Assembly (NCBI GenBank): GCA_026003835.1
Contig: BPHZ01000001.1
Span: forward strand, 566,001 to 630,000
Source of the DNA: Herpetosiphonaceae bacterium
Lineage (GTDB): Bacteria; Chloroflexota; Chloroflexia; Chloroflexales; Herpetosiphonaceae
DNA: 64,000 nucleotides
Reading direction: 5' to 3'
Notes under the pieces: generated by a model
The model's database searches: none
What the model saw: only the letters and a program-made list of their open reading frames with translations
Told to the model about the DNA's origin: nothing
Program-made: the position numbers and the translations under genes
In this document: positions 1 through 9,104 of the stretch, in pieces
Numbering within the stretch: position 1 is the stretch's first letter
Layout of the letters: each line of letters starts with the position of its first letter

Positions 1-2226
1 TTTTTGATCGTGACGGTGGCCTCGCTGTTGGCTGTGAGTTTGGCGCTGTTGATGCTGCGCGCTGCGCTGCTGCGCCGCGATGGGCGTGTGCTGCTTATTG
101 GTGGGGCGTTCCTGGCCCTCTCTGCGATCTTCTTCATCCATGCCGTTTCGACGCCGGGTGTTGTCTTCCACAGTACCGGCCACGCAACCCAGTGGTCGAC
201 GCCTATTGGGTTGCTGGTATGCGCGATTCTGCTTGCCCTCAGCGCTGTAGAGCCCTTTGCCAGGCAGGGTTGGTTAATCGATCGGTGGCGGCTGTGGCTG
301 GCGGGTGGTGTTATCCTGTGGCTGTTCTATAGCGGGGTGATGCTCTTTTATGTGCCGCATGTCTCGCTGCAGCCGGCGCCGTCCCAGTCCAGCCGGTACG
401 ACGCAGAATCGGCAGTGGGCGATGCATACGGCGATTATTTCAGCGACGACGAGGGATATGGCGCCTCACAGAAGCCAAACGAGTCTATGCCTATCTCTGC
501 CGTATCCACTGAATCGCTGCAGTCGAGGCTGATCGCTATAGCGCCCGCTGTCTTTCCATTCCTGACCGCTACAAGCGTCGGTCTCTTTTTGCTCGCCGCG
601 CTGCTCTACGGCAGTCGTTGGCGCCGCACCCCAACTCGTCCGCTGGCGGCGCTGACGGTGGGCGCAATCTTGCTGGCGGAGACATCGATCGCAGCGCAGT
701 TCGGCGTGCTCTGGCAGCTCTCTTTCTGGCTCTATCATCTACTACTATTTGCCGCTGTCGTCGTCGTCAGCTATGGCGTTCTCGTGGGCTATGAGCAGTC
801 GGGTTCGTTGAGCAGCGCCGTCGAAGGGCTGCTGCTTGGCTCGACGCTGCAGCGCCAGCGTGAGGGGTTTCAGCGCGGTATGGCGGCGCTGCTCGGCGCA
901 CTGGAACGTGGCGCTGTCGAAGATATTCCTGTGCTGCGGGAGCAGCTGCGCCAGCGCTTCGCTCTTACCGAGGATCAGCTTAACCTTCTAGACCACGCCG
1001 TAGAGCTTGTGGCCCAGGAGCGCGAGGAGCAGCGCCGGCTGCGCGCGCTTGCTGAGGTGAGTAGAGTCGCGTCCCTTGAGCTTGATGCTGACCTGCTGCT
1101 GCGCAACGCTGTAACGACGTTGGCGAAGATGACTGATGCCTCGCTCTGTGCTGTCGGCCTGGTGGACGGCGATCAGCTTGTCTTTGCGTCTCAGTACTGC
1201 CTGCTGCGCGGCCGTCCCGTGGAGGAGCCGGTAACGCTGCCGCTGGCGACGCTGCCTGAGACATGGCTTCATAGTGGTGACCCCAGCAGCGGGCCGCTCC
1301 CCGATACGTTGAGCTCGCTGGGCTGTGAGCAAAACTCCGCGCTCCTGCTGCCGATGCGCCATCACGATCAGGCACTGGGAATGCTGGTTGTGCAGCCGGG
1401 GGCCGGGGCTGTCGATGAGCGTATGACGCTGGTCTACTCCTCGATTGCCGCTCATCTGGCGGCAGCTCTCTCAAATGCGCGTCTCTATGAGGAACTGCGC
1501 GAGAAGCATGAGAATATCCTGCGCGCCGAGCGGGCCAAAGAGCAGCTGACTCAGATGATCGTCCACGATCTTAAGAGTCCCCTGACAGCGATTATGGGCT
1601 ATCTCGACCTCCTCAAAGCCGGCGGGCTCAAGCCTGAGCAGCAGGAGATTGTCGAGGGTGGGCGCCGGAGCAGTACGGCTATGCTCCAGCTCGTCGATGA
1701 TATTCTAGATATTGCCCGGCTTGAGGAGGGCCGGCTGGAGCTGCGGCGCGAGGCGAAGGACATCGCTGTCCTGCTGCAGGAGTGTGTTGCGGAGCTGGGA
1801 CATTGGGCTCGTGAGGAGCGTAAACAGGTATCGATCGAGATAGATGAGCAGCTTCCGCCGCTGATGATTGACTCACGCCTGATGCGGCGAGTTATCATCA
1901 ACCTGTTCTCTAATGCGATCAAACATACACCACCAGGAACACAGATCGTGCTCGGCGCCTCAAGCGATACCAGCAGCGCGCGCATCTGGGTGCGCGATAG
2001 TGGCCCCGGCATCCCAGCGGAGCGACAGAGCCGCTTGTTTGAGCGCTTTAGCACTGGAGGGAGCAGCGCTGGGCGGCAGAGCAGCACCGGCCTGGGGCTG
2101 ACCTTCTGCAAGCTGGCGGTTGAGGCACACGGCGGATCGATCGTTGTCGAGAGCGCTGTTGGGCAGGGAACAACGTTTACGATTGTACTGCCGCTGGTCA
2201 CTACCGGCCAGTCGACGACGGCGTAA
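1..2226 (+). CDS. membrane sensor histidine kinase (5' end probably outside the window)
   Basis: Two-component sensor kinase. The N-terminal third is strongly hydrophobic with several membrane segments, interrupted by an acidic loop (about residues 120-180). A GAF-like segment follows (about 365-500). The dimerisation/phosphoacceptor helix carries IVHDLKSPLTAI, with His521 (counting from the TTG at position 4) as the likely phosphorylated residue. The ATPase domain shows the N box (NLFSNAIKHT), the G1 box (DSGPGIP) and the G2 box (STGLGLTF). The open frame reaches the window edge and the only candidate start there is a TTG inside the first hydrophobic segment, so the true start is probably upstream. 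No response regulator is adjacent downstream. The signal sensed cannot be told from sequence. Confidence 0.88.
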   Translation, partial: FLIVTVASLLAVSLALLMLRAALLRRDGRVLLIGGAFLALSAIFFIHAVSTPGVVFHSTGHATQWSTPIGLLVCAILLALSAVEPFARQGWLIDRWRLWLAGGVILWLFYSGVMLFYVPHVSLQPAPSQSSRYDAESAVGDAYGDYFSDDEGYGASQKPNESMPISAVSTESLQSRLIAIAPAVFPFLTATSVGLFLLAALLYGSRWRRTPTRPLAALTVGAILLAETSIAAQFGVLWQLSFWLYHLLLFAAVVVVSYGVLVGYEQSGSLSSAVEGLLLGSTLQRQREGFQRGMAALLGALERGAVEDIPVLREQLRQRFALTEDQLNLLDHAVELVAQEREEQRRLRALAEVSRVASLELDADLLLRNAVTTLAKMTDASLCAVGLVDGDQLVFASQYCLLRGRPVEEPVTLPLATLPETWLHSGDPSSGPLPDTLSSLGCEQNSALLLPMRHHDQALGMLVVQPGAGAVDERMTLVYSSIAAHLAAALSNARLYEELREKHENILRAERAKEQLTQMIVHDLKSPLTAIMGYLDLLKAGGLKPEQQEIVEGGRRSSTAMLQLVDDILDIARLEEGRLELRREAKDIAVLLQECVAELGHWAREERKQVSIEIDEQLPPLMIDSRLMRRVIINLFSNAIKHTPPGTQIVLGASSDTSSARIWVRDSGPGIPAERQSRLFERFSTGGSSAGRQSSTGLGLTFCKLAVEAHGGSIVVESAVGQGTTFTIVLPLVTTGQSTTA

Positions 2227-2400
2227 GCTGCACCGCGCAGCAGGTCTTATCGTGGTGCGCCGCCAGGCTGGGGCTGTGAGGTGTCCCCCGTCTCGTTCCT
2301 GTCCTGCGGAGCTAGAGTACGGACTAGCTCGAGAGCGCCGTTTGTATGGGCAACCAGACGAATATTGATAAGTGGATCGGCCAGGTTATGGAGGAGCGCT

Positions 2401-3657
2401 ATGCGAATTCGCTCGGTCACCGTCTTTACGACACTTGATCCGCTGGACCCGGCGCCCGCCCTTGAGCAGGCCGGCAAGGTGGCCGCCACAGCGCGCCGGG
2501 GCCTGAAGAGTCATGGCTATGAGGTCCAAACGCTGCGCGTCGCGCTGCCCGCTATTGAGACATGGGCTCCAGATCGATCTGTCGAGGAGCTTCTATCGCT
2601 GGCACGTGATCTCGATAGGGCGGCGGGCGCTGCTGGTATCGATTATGTGTGTCTTGGCCCGCTCCTGATTGCAGCCAATAGCGATCGCCGGCCGCTCCAG
2701 GCGCTGCCGAGCATTATTCAAGAGACCGATCGACTTTTCGCCAGCGCCTTTATCGCGGATACTCAGGGCAACATCCTTACGTCGGCCCTTGAACACATCG
2801 CTGAGGTGATTCTTGTGGTTGCCGAGAGCCGCCCCGACGGCTTCGGGAATCTGCGTTTCGCTGCGCTGGCAAATTGCATGCCGGGGACGCCCTTTTTCCC
2901 GGCGGCCTATTGCCTTGACGGCGACTTCTCCTTTGCACTGGCTCCGGAGGCTGCCGATCTGGCGTTGGATGCCTGCCGCGCCGCGTCTGGCCCATCCGAT
3001 GCCCTTCGTCGCCTGCAAATTGTTCTGGAGTCGCATGCCCGTGACCTGGAGTTTGTCATGCAGTCGCTGGAGCAGGAGGCGGGCGCGCCGTTCAGTGGCT
3101 GCGATTGGTCCCTGGCGCCGCATCCCGATCCTGCGCGCTCGGTGGGCGCTGCTGTGGAAGCGCTCAGCGGCATGCCGTTCGGCGGCTGGGGCACGTTAGG
3201 CGCTGTAGCGACTCTGACACGCGCTGTGCGGCGTGTCTCAGCCCGGCGTGTGGGCTTCTCTGGGGTCTTCCTGCCCGTCCTGGAGGATCGGGTGTTGGCC
3301 GAGCGAGCGGCAGCCGGTAGCTATAGTTTGAAAGAGTTGCTCTCATACTGCGCTGTCTGTGGCACTGGTCTCGATACAGTTCCGCTTGCCGGCGACGTTT
3401 CGATCGAGGCGATCGCTGCGCTGCTCGGCGATGTCGCCGCGCTGGCGACTGTGCTCAACAAGCCGCTCACCGTGCGCCTGATGCCTGTGCCCGGACTCCA
3501 GGCCGGCGAGATGACGCGCTTTGATTTTCCCTACCTGGTCAACGCACCAGCTTTTGCCCTCGGCGAAGCCGGGCAGGGGCTGCTGCGCGATGAGGTGCTG
3601 TCCCTGGCTCGCAATCAGATGGGGGGGGCAGGGGCGTCATCTGAACATCCCCTGTAG
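2401..3657 (+). CDS. DUF711 (UPF0210) family protein
   Basis: 418 residues. The C-terminal half carries GTGLDTVPLAGDVS, the segment I recognise as typical of DUF711/UPF0210, and the N-terminus (MRIRSVTVFTTLD) fits that family. The family has a pyruvate-formate-lyase-like fold, but its reaction is not established here. The ATG at 2401 is chosen because GGAGG lies a few bases upstream; an in-frame extension to 2281 has no such site. A G8 run near the 3' end (about 3621-3628) does not break the frame. Soluble, no signal peptide. Confidence 0.75.
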   Translation: MRIRSVTVFTTLDPLDPAPALEQAGKVAATARRGLKSHGYEVQTLRVALPAIETWAPDRSVEELLSLARDLDRAAGAAGIDYVCLGPLLIAANSDRRPLQALPSIIQETDRLFASAFIADTQGNILTSALEHIAEVILVVAESRPDGFGNLRFAALANCMPGTPFFPAAYCLDGDFSFALAPEAADLALDACRAASGPSDALRRLQIVLESHARDLEFVMQSLEQEAGAPFSGCDWSLAPHPDPARSVGAAVEALSGMPFGGWGTLGAVATLTRAVRRVSARRVGFSGVFLPVLEDRVLAERAAAGSYSLKELLSYCAVCGTGLDTVPLAGDVSIEAIAALLGDVAALATVLNKPLTVRLMPVPGLQAGEMTRFDFPYLVNAPAFALGEAGQGLLRDEVLSLARNQMGGAGASSEHPL

Positions 3658-3660
3658 AGC

Positions 3661-3681
3661 GGTTGCCACTGGAAGGCAACC
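3661..3681. terminator. short hairpin between converging genes
   Basis: GGTTGCC pairs with GGCAACC across a 7-base loop just after the DUF711 stop and before the end of the converging esterase gene. There is no T-run, so a terminator role is only suggested by position. Confidence 0.35.
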
Positions 3682-3688
3682 AGGATCG

Positions 3689-4726
3689 CTACGCTCCGGG
3701 CGCGCTGTCAGGCTGGGGATGCGCGGCTGTCCCCGCGCATCCCGCTTTGCTCAAATAGTTCCAGTGCAGCGGGAGCGAGCGCCGCGCATGCTCGTCGGCG
3801 TTGCGCCAGCTATGGCGGCCTTCGCGCACCTCTCCCTGCAACTCATTGCGCCCATCGAGCGCGTTGATGAGCTGTACAAGGCGTTCACCGCGGTGGAAGT
3901 TGGAATCGTTCGGCTCACCGCTGCGCGGCCCGTACTCGATCAGCCAGCGCAGCTGTGCCGCAAGCCTGCCGCTCTGCCGGAGAAGCACCAGCGGACTGTT
4001 TTTCGCTATGAATGCACTGTCGCGTGGCCGACCAAAGGCTGGGTCGAAGAGCGGATTATCGAGCACACGATCGGTTGCGGCGACGGTAGCAGGATGATCG
4101 GAAGCATCCCAGAAGTAGAGCCCGTCGTACGCCCCGACGGTGGTGAAGAGATCGGGATACTGCAGGGCGAGCTTGACGCTCATAAAGCCGCCCAGCGAGA
4201 AGCCGTCGATACCTCGGTGCCTGCCATGGGCCAGCGTTGGATAGTGTTGATCAATATACGGGATGAGATCTTGCACCAGATAGTCTTCAAAACGCCCGCT
4301 GCCGATACTGTTATCCCGCGCCAGTTCAGGCGCGCGTAAGTTTACAGCCAGCCCATGAATCGCTCCGTCGGTGCTTGTGACGCCGGGGAAGACCAGGATC
4401 AGCGGCCCTATGCTCCCGGCAGCGCGAAGCTGCTCATAGATGTCGATGACGTTTTGCCTGCCTCCCCTGCTTGAATCCTCCCACGGGTTGATCCACTCGC
4501 GCTCGTGCCCGCGCAAAAAGTAGACCACCGGCGCTCGCCTTATGAGACCGCTGCCTACCTCTGGGGGAAGATAGATATAGAACCTGCGCGGCACGCCAAG
4601 TGAAGCGCTCCAATGCTCGACCAGCTTAACGCGACGGTCATAGATGGGAGGCTTGCGGGCCGTATTGTTCTTCCAGTAGCGTCTGAGCAGCCTGCCTAGT
4701 CTACGTCTGAGATGCAGCATGGTCAT
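3689..4726 (-). CDS. putative esterase (alpha/beta hydrolase, esterase D/FrmB-like)
   Basis: About 345 residues. The nucleophile elbow is GFSLGG, preceded by a conserved DLIPYIDQHYP-type segment, as in the putative esterase family (esterase D, FrmB, antigen 85-like). RAPVVYFLRGHERE is the first strand with the oxyanion region, and GRHSW near the C-terminus supplies the probable catalytic His. No signal peptide is evident; a basic N-terminal stretch (LRRRLGRLLRRYW) precedes the fold. The start is uncertain: ATG at 4726 is chosen over an upstream in-frame start at 4777 and neither has a strong ribosome site. It converges on the DUF711 gene. Substrate unknown. Confidence 0.75.
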   Translation of the reverse strand: MTMLHLRRRLGRLLRRYWKNNTARKPPIYDRRVKLVEHWSASLGVPRRFYIYLPPEVGSGLIRRAPVVYFLRGHEREWINPWEDSSRGGRQNVIDIYEQLRAAGSIGPLILVFPGVTSTDGAIHGLAVNLRAPELARDNSIGSGRFEDYLVQDLIPYIDQHYPTLAHGRHRGIDGFSLGGFMSVKLALQYPDLFTTVGAYDGLYFWDASDHPATVAATDRVLDNPLFDPAFGRPRDSAFIAKNSPLVLLRQSGRLAAQLRWLIEYGPRSGEPNDSNFHRGERLVQLINALDGRNELQGEVREGRHSWRNADEHARRSLPLHWNYLSKAGCAGTAAHPQPDSAPGA

Positions 4727-4918
4727 AGAAGATTTAACACCAATAGAGCCTGGCTGTAGGCGTTCAGCTATCCTCACGCAAGGGGAAGGGGCGATTACTG
4801 ATGATGGACGAGCAAAACCGCCTGGGTCGACTAAGGCATACAGGCTGGAAACGCCGTTGCCCGTGGTCTTTCAACCCTCTGAACGCTTACGCTTGGCTGA
4901 TGTGCCGGCGCCGGATGG

Positions 4919-5392
4919 CTACGTTCCCAGATGATGGTAGCTGCTACGGTAGTAGAGGAGCGGCTCACCCTCATGGATCGTCGCCGTCAACACTTCACCG
5001 ACGAAGATGGTATGATCGCCGCCGGGCAGCGCTTCGGTAATGCGGCACTCGATGTTTGCGAGACAGCCTTCAAGAATTGGCGCGCCGGTTTGCCCAAAGT
5101 GATAGCTCATCCCGTCAAACTTGTTTGTCAGCGGCGCGGCGAATCGTCGAGAGATCGCTTCCTGATCCCTGGCAAGGATATTGACCGCAAAGAAGCCCGC
5201 GCCGCTGATACCCTGGTGGCTGGGTGTCGTCTTCTCGATACAGATCAGGACCAGTCGAGGCTCCAGCGACAGAGAGCAAAACGAGCTTACCGTGATACCA
5301 TAGAGCCTATCCTGATATCGTGTCGTTACAACAGTGACACCACTTGCAAAACGGCTCATCGCCTGGCGAAACGTCATTTCATCAATGCTCAT
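4919..5392 (-). CDS. flavin reductase family protein (FMN-binding split barrel)
   Basis: 157 residues, the usual length of HpaC/NTAB-type flavin:NAD(P)H reductases. The N-terminus (FRQAMSRFASGVTVVTT), the SSFCSLSLEPRLVLICIEK segment and the C-terminal GDHTIFVGEV stretch are typical of the family, which binds FMN and feeds reduced flavin to a partner monooxygenase. No monooxygenase gene is adjacent, so the partner is unknown. The ATG at 5392 has an AAAGGAA purine stretch upstream. Cytoplasmic. Confidence 0.85.
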   Translation of the reverse strand: MSIDEMTFRQAMSRFASGVTVVTTRYQDRLYGITVSSFCSLSLEPRLVLICIEKTTPSHQGISGAGFFAVNILARDQEAISRRFAAPLTNKFDGMSYHFGQTGAPILEGCLANIECRITEALPGGDHTIFVGEVLTATIHEGEPLLYYRSSYHHLGT

Positions 5393-5466
5393 GCAGACGG
5401 TTCCTTTCCACCCGACTCTATGACGGGGTTATTGTAGCCAGGATGGAAGGGAAGCGCAAATAGCAG

Positions 5467-5487
5467 AGCCGCCGTGTTGCGGCGGCT
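5467..5487. terminator. GC-rich hairpin
   Basis: AGCCGCCG and CGGCGGCT pair perfectly (8 bp, 5-base loop) between the hypothetical gene ending at 5618 and the flavin reductase start, both on the minus strand. No T-run, so only possibly a terminator. Confidence 0.35.
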
Positions 5488-5617
5488 GCGATGGTTGGCA
5501 TAGAAAAGAGAAATATTGCCATCCGAAGGGCTGGATCTCTCCGGGGCGGAGCGTATCTCTATGGAAGCGGCTCCCGGAGCTACCCCTTATGGCAGTGTCA
5601 CGCGGGCGGCGCGTACA

Positions 5618-6010
5618 CTAACAGGCAGCTACGACAGCACGTGGATAAAAGAGGACGGCGCTATTGCGGCGGAGCATGAGGCGTTGGTCGAGCCTGCGAG
5701 CTACGACGCCATCGACAAGCACAGTTAGCTGGCCTGTGTTGAACGCCTCCCAAGCCCTGAGAATAGCCACCGTCTCTTCAAGCTGCTGTTTGGAATCCTG
5801 CACCGATGGGCCCTGGTTGCCGATCAGGGGGATAATGGTCGTATCGGCACTGGCGCCGAGCTGCACCTTACGGAACTCCGCGCGCACCTTTTCGGCGATT
5901 AATTCAGCAACGGTTGGGCTGCTATGCAAGGTCAAATAGCACATCTCCTGGCGCAGCTGCGAGCCTTCGTCCATCAGTGTCGGAACACGCAGTAGAAGCC
6001 CACGAGCCAT
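5618..6010 (-). CDS. hypothetical protein
   Basis: 130 residues, family not recognised. A GGAGG motif lies 6 bases before the ATG, which supports real translation. The middle (STPTVAELIAEKVRAEFR-like, then GADTTIIPLIGNQGPSVQDSK-like) suggests a small alpha/beta fold; the tail is basic and hydrophobic. No signal peptide or membrane segment. It lies upstream of the flavin reductase on the same strand. Confidence 0.55.
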   Translation of the reverse strand: MARGLLLRVPTLMDEGSQLRQEMCYLTLHSSPTVAELIAEKVRAEFRKVQLGASADTTIIPLIGNQGPSVQDSKQQLEETVAILRAWEAFNTGQLTVLVDGVVARRLDQRLMLRRNSAVLFYPRAVVAAC

Positions 6011-6139
6011 ACAACACCTCCAACCCGAACGTCCGTGCTCTATCCACCGCTAGTCTACAGCTGACGTGTGACAGATACGGTCACAGCTGAGGGCGGCTTT
6101 CCACAACAGTGTTGAGCATGAGCGCAGGTTGTGATGGTG

Positions 6140-6970
6140 CTAGCGGCGCTTCGCCGCTTCCATGTGCTCACGAGCTTTCTCGATAAGTCCGACGTCGATG
6201 TAGGCGTTCGCCAGCTTCTTATGAAGGTTCTGGGGTTTGGCTGCCTGGGGCAGCGCCAACTCCCATTGCTTGATAGCCGCGGCGACGTAGCGCTGCTTGA
6301 GATAGCGATCACCGAGGCGCTCGTGATCGATGCCGCCGGCGCGTAAGAAGGGGCGCAGGCTCTCCCCACATTTGCAGCTCTCGCTGATCCGAAGATCGAT
6401 CGGCAACCCACAGCTTGGACAGTCGTAGCTCTGCGGCACCTGGCAGGCAGGGCAAACTTCGGTCACATCTGGAGCCGCGCAAAAGTAGCAGGGAGCTACT
6501 GTTGGCGGCGGTAAGCTTGCCTGAGTGGGAACCCAGCCTGACTCAAGGCCAGCGAACGGTGGCTGATCTGCGATCAACCCTAGCTCTGCCAGGTGGCGCT
6601 CCTGGTCAAGATCGCCAGCGCCAGGGATCTGCAGCGGTGGAGGTGGCGGCGGCGTCAGGGTTGAGCTGCTCTGGACTGGCGGCGTGGGCTCGCTCTGGGG
6701 TGCTGGTGCTGGTGGATGTCCGGAAGCTTGAGCGTTCAGATGCTCAAGTCCGCGCCTGGCCTCAACACTGGCAGGATTGATCGCCAGAGCACGTTCGAGA
6801 CAGTCACGCTGCTGCGCCGGGTTGTCGACGACGGCGCTCAACCAGAGCCAGGCCTGCTCGCTGTAGGGATTTGCTCGCAGGGCCGCCAGCAAGAACAGTC
6901 GCGCCTCATCGCGCTTTCCGGCACGGAGCGCCACAATTCCCTGATTCAGTAATTCGGTTGCTTGATCCAT
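6140..6970 (-). CDS. TPR protein with double zinc ribbon
   Basis: 276 residues from the ATG at 6970, which has AGGA 7 bases upstream; the longer open frame to 7216 overlaps the next gene and is unlikely. Order: N-terminal TPR-like helices (MDQATELLNQGIVALRAGK, then ANPYSEQAWLWLS), a Pro-rich linker, a zinc ribbon (CYFCAAPDVTEVCPACQVPQ and YDCPSCGLPI, then CKCGESLRP), and a C-terminal TPR-like helical pair ending in AKRR. The neighbour at 6979 has the same zinc-ribbon plus helical plan, so the two look like paralogues in one operon, 8 bases apart. Probably a cytoplasmic adaptor; no catalytic motif. Confidence 0.7.
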   Translation of the reverse strand: MDQATELLNQGIVALRAGKRDEARLFLLAALRANPYSEQAWLWLSAVVDNPAQQRDCLERALAINPASVEARRGLEHLNAQASGHPPAPAPQSEPTPPVQSSSTLTPPPPPPLQIPGAGDLDQERHLAELGLIADQPPFAGLESGWVPTQASLPPPTVAPCYFCAAPDVTEVCPACQVPQSYDCPSCGLPIDLRISESCKCGESLRPFLRAGGIDHERLGDRYLKQRYVAAAIKQWELALPQAAKPQNLHKKLANAYIDVGLIEKAREHMEAAKRR

Positions 6971-6978
6971 GCCTGATC

Positions 6979-7392
6979 CTAAGAATGTGTTGTGGTAACT
7001 TGGCGATAGTAATTGGCCCGTTCGCTGTCGCCCATCCGCTCGTAGGCCTGCGCTAGTTTGCGATGGAGCATGATGATATGCGAGCCGTCTTGAAGCGCCC
7101 GTGACCAGTGGTAGGCAGCGGCATCCCAGCGCTCCTTCAAAGCATAGCGCTGCCCGAGCCCCTCGTGATCGATACCCTCGGGAAAGAAGATGTAGTACCG
7201 CAGCCCTTCGCCGCAAGGACAGCGGTCAGTTTCCCAGAGATGGATCGGCTTCATACAGTTCGGACACGCGAGGATAACATCTTGACCGCAGCTGTCACAG
7301 CGTGGACGGTCCGCTCTCGTCGCCTGATTGCAGAAGGGGCAGGCAGGCATACTACCGCCGTGCGTACTTGCTCTGTCATTTGTTGGGGCCAC
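6979..7392 (-). CDS. zinc-ribbon/TPR protein
   Basis: About 137 residues. Three Cys pairs form ribbons at the N-terminus (CPFCNQATRADRPRCDSCG, then CPNCMKPI, then CPCGEGLRY). A helical repeat follows with the GIDHEGLGQRYALKERWDAAA segment, closely matching GIDHERLGDRYLKQRYVAAA in the next gene. The GTG at 7392 is chosen because AGGAG lies 8 bases upstream; an ATG at 7350 is the alternative. First gene of a likely two-gene operon with 6140-6970. Function unknown, probably protein-protein interaction. Confidence 0.65.
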   Translation of the reverse strand: MAPTNDRASTHGGSMPACPFCNQATRADRPRCDSCGQDVILACPNCMKPIHLWETDRCPCGEGLRYYIFFPEGIDHEGLGQRYALKERWDAAAYHWSRALQDGSHIIMLHRKLAQAYERMGDSERANYYRQVTTTHS

Positions 7393-7593
7393 GCGGTCAT
7401 CTCCTGAAATAGTAGAGGTCCAAAGTTGCTGCGCCCTTGTCCTGGCTCCCAAGTATAGCACGGCAGCGTCGGGGGGGCAATACAACAATGTTCCTATTTT
7501 TTCTCTGCAATTTTTCCTGATGGCGCCTGACAAATGCCGTGTAAGATGCAAGCAGTTGCTGCCGGCGGGTAGCACGATAGCGAACCATGCTTA

Positions 7594-7602
7594 TGCTATA
7601 AT
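7594..7602 (+). promoter_or_regulatory. extended -10 promoter for the CpXC gene
   Basis: TGCTATAAT is a consensus extended -10 element (TGn followed by TATAAT) in the AT-rich gap about 80 bases before the CpXC gene. No convincing -35 hexamer is visible, as is common with extended -10 promoters. Confidence 0.5.
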
Positions 7603-7681
7603 AGTACAGAATATATGGAGTGTGATGCTCTGGGCCGCCCTTCTGGCGGCTCAAACCTTAAATTGAAAGGATATTGGTCAT

Positions 7682-9028
7682 ATGCCTGTACTTCCCCCAC
7701 AGCCGGCATCGGTGCAGTGTCCAAATTGCCGGACAACGTTTACAACACCTATTTATAGCCTCATTGATGCTGGTAAGCAGCCTGAGCTGAAGAATGCGCT
7801 GTTGAGCGGCCAGATTAATGTGGCTGTTTGCCCTGGTTGCGGAGCCGGTGGTATGCTTGCTACCCCGCTGATCTACCACGATCCGGCGAAACAGCTCTTT
7901 CTGGCGCTGCTGCCGCAGGAGCTTAATATCAAGCCCGAAGAGGCCGAGCGCTTTATTGGTGACCTGACCCGCTTTGTCATGGCGGATCTTCCGAATGATG
8001 TGCCTAAAGGCTACCTGTTGACTCCACGACGTTTCATCTCGCTTCAATCTCTGGTTGATGCCGTGCTTGAAGCCGAAGGTGTCTCGAAAGAGATGCTGGC
8101 CGCGCAGCGCAAACGGGTTGAGTTGATCGGCCGTTTGGCCGAGGCGCTGGAGCAGGATCGACAACAGCAGGCGCAGGGTGAGCCTGGGAAGGCGTTTCAG
8201 GAACTGGCAGAGCAGCATAAGCAGGATTTTGACTATGAGTTTTTCCTGATGTTGACCGCGCTGCTGGAGGCTTCCACAAGAGAGCAGCAACAAGAATCGG
8301 CAGATTTGCTCAGCGAGGTTCGCCAGCGGCTCATGGAGCTGACCGGCTTTGATGCGGCGGCTGCGGGCCTGGAGGAGCCCGATGAAGAGCGCATTCTGCA
8401 GAATCTGTTGGATGCGCCATCGGATCAGCTGCGTGAGGTTATTGCCGAGTACCGTCCATATATCGACTACGGCTTCTTCCAGTTCTGGTCCGAGCAGATC
8501 GAGGCCGCCGAGAGGGCGGGCGATACGCAGCGTGCCAGAAAGCTCTCTGACCGGCGCAAGGAGGTTGTAGAGCTGACCGAGCGCATGGATAAGGAGGCGC
8601 AGACGCTGTTCGAGGAAGCTGGCGCTGTGTTGCGGGAGGTGCTCTTTGCCCCTGATCCTCAGGCTGCCTTACGCGAGCGGCGCGAGAAGATTAACGAGGC
8701 CTTTATGCTCGTCGTCGACGCCAATATAGCTGCGGCTCAGCGCGCCAACCGTGCCGAGGATGTGCAGCGTTTGCAGGAGATTCAGCGCCTGGCCGTTGAG
8801 GTTGTGCAGGAGGCAATGTCGCCGGAGGAACGACTGATCAACCAGCTTTTGACGGCGGAGTCGCCCCAGGAGTCGACAAAACTGCTGCGGGCCAACGCGG
8901 CGAAAGTGACGCCCGATTTCGTCAAGAAGGTGAATGAGCTGGCAGAACAGATGGAAAAGGGTGGCCGTAAGGAGCTGGCCGAGCGCCTGCGACAGATCGG
9001 CCGTGAAGCGGCAAGCCTCCTGTTTTAA
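7682..9028 (+). CDS. CpXC domain protein
   Basis: 448 residues. The N-terminus has the CpXC zinc-binding signature: CPNCRTTF followed by CPGCGAGG about 40 residues later, within the family's IYSLIDAGKQPELK-type region. The rest is almost entirely charged helix, predicted coiled coil (for example about residues 140-450), with no membrane segment. The family binds metal but its role is unknown. AAAGGA precedes the ATG. It is divergent from the zinc-ribbon/TPR pair, with an extended -10 promoter in the gap. Confidence 0.75.
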   Translation: MPVLPPQPASVQCPNCRTTFTTPIYSLIDAGKQPELKNALLSGQINVAVCPGCGAGGMLATPLIYHDPAKQLFLALLPQELNIKPEEAERFIGDLTRFVMADLPNDVPKGYLLTPRRFISLQSLVDAVLEAEGVSKEMLAAQRKRVELIGRLAEALEQDRQQQAQGEPGKAFQELAEQHKQDFDYEFFLMLTALLEASTREQQQESADLLSEVRQRLMELTGFDAAAAGLEEPDEERILQNLLDAPSDQLREVIAEYRPYIDYGFFQFWSEQIEAAERAGDTQRARKLSDRRKEVVELTERMDKEAQTLFEEAGAVLREVLFAPDPQAALRERREKINEAFMLVVDANIAAAQRANRAEDVQRLQEIQRLAVEVVQEAMSPEERLINQLLTAESPQESTKLLRANAAKVTPDFVKKVNELAEQMEKGGRKELAERLRQIGREAASLLF

Positions 9029-9104
9029 GTCTTGTGTTTGTCGTTTATCACGGAAACGAAGAGCGACAGCCAACGCTAGATGATAAACGACCAACATTTT
9101 TAAC

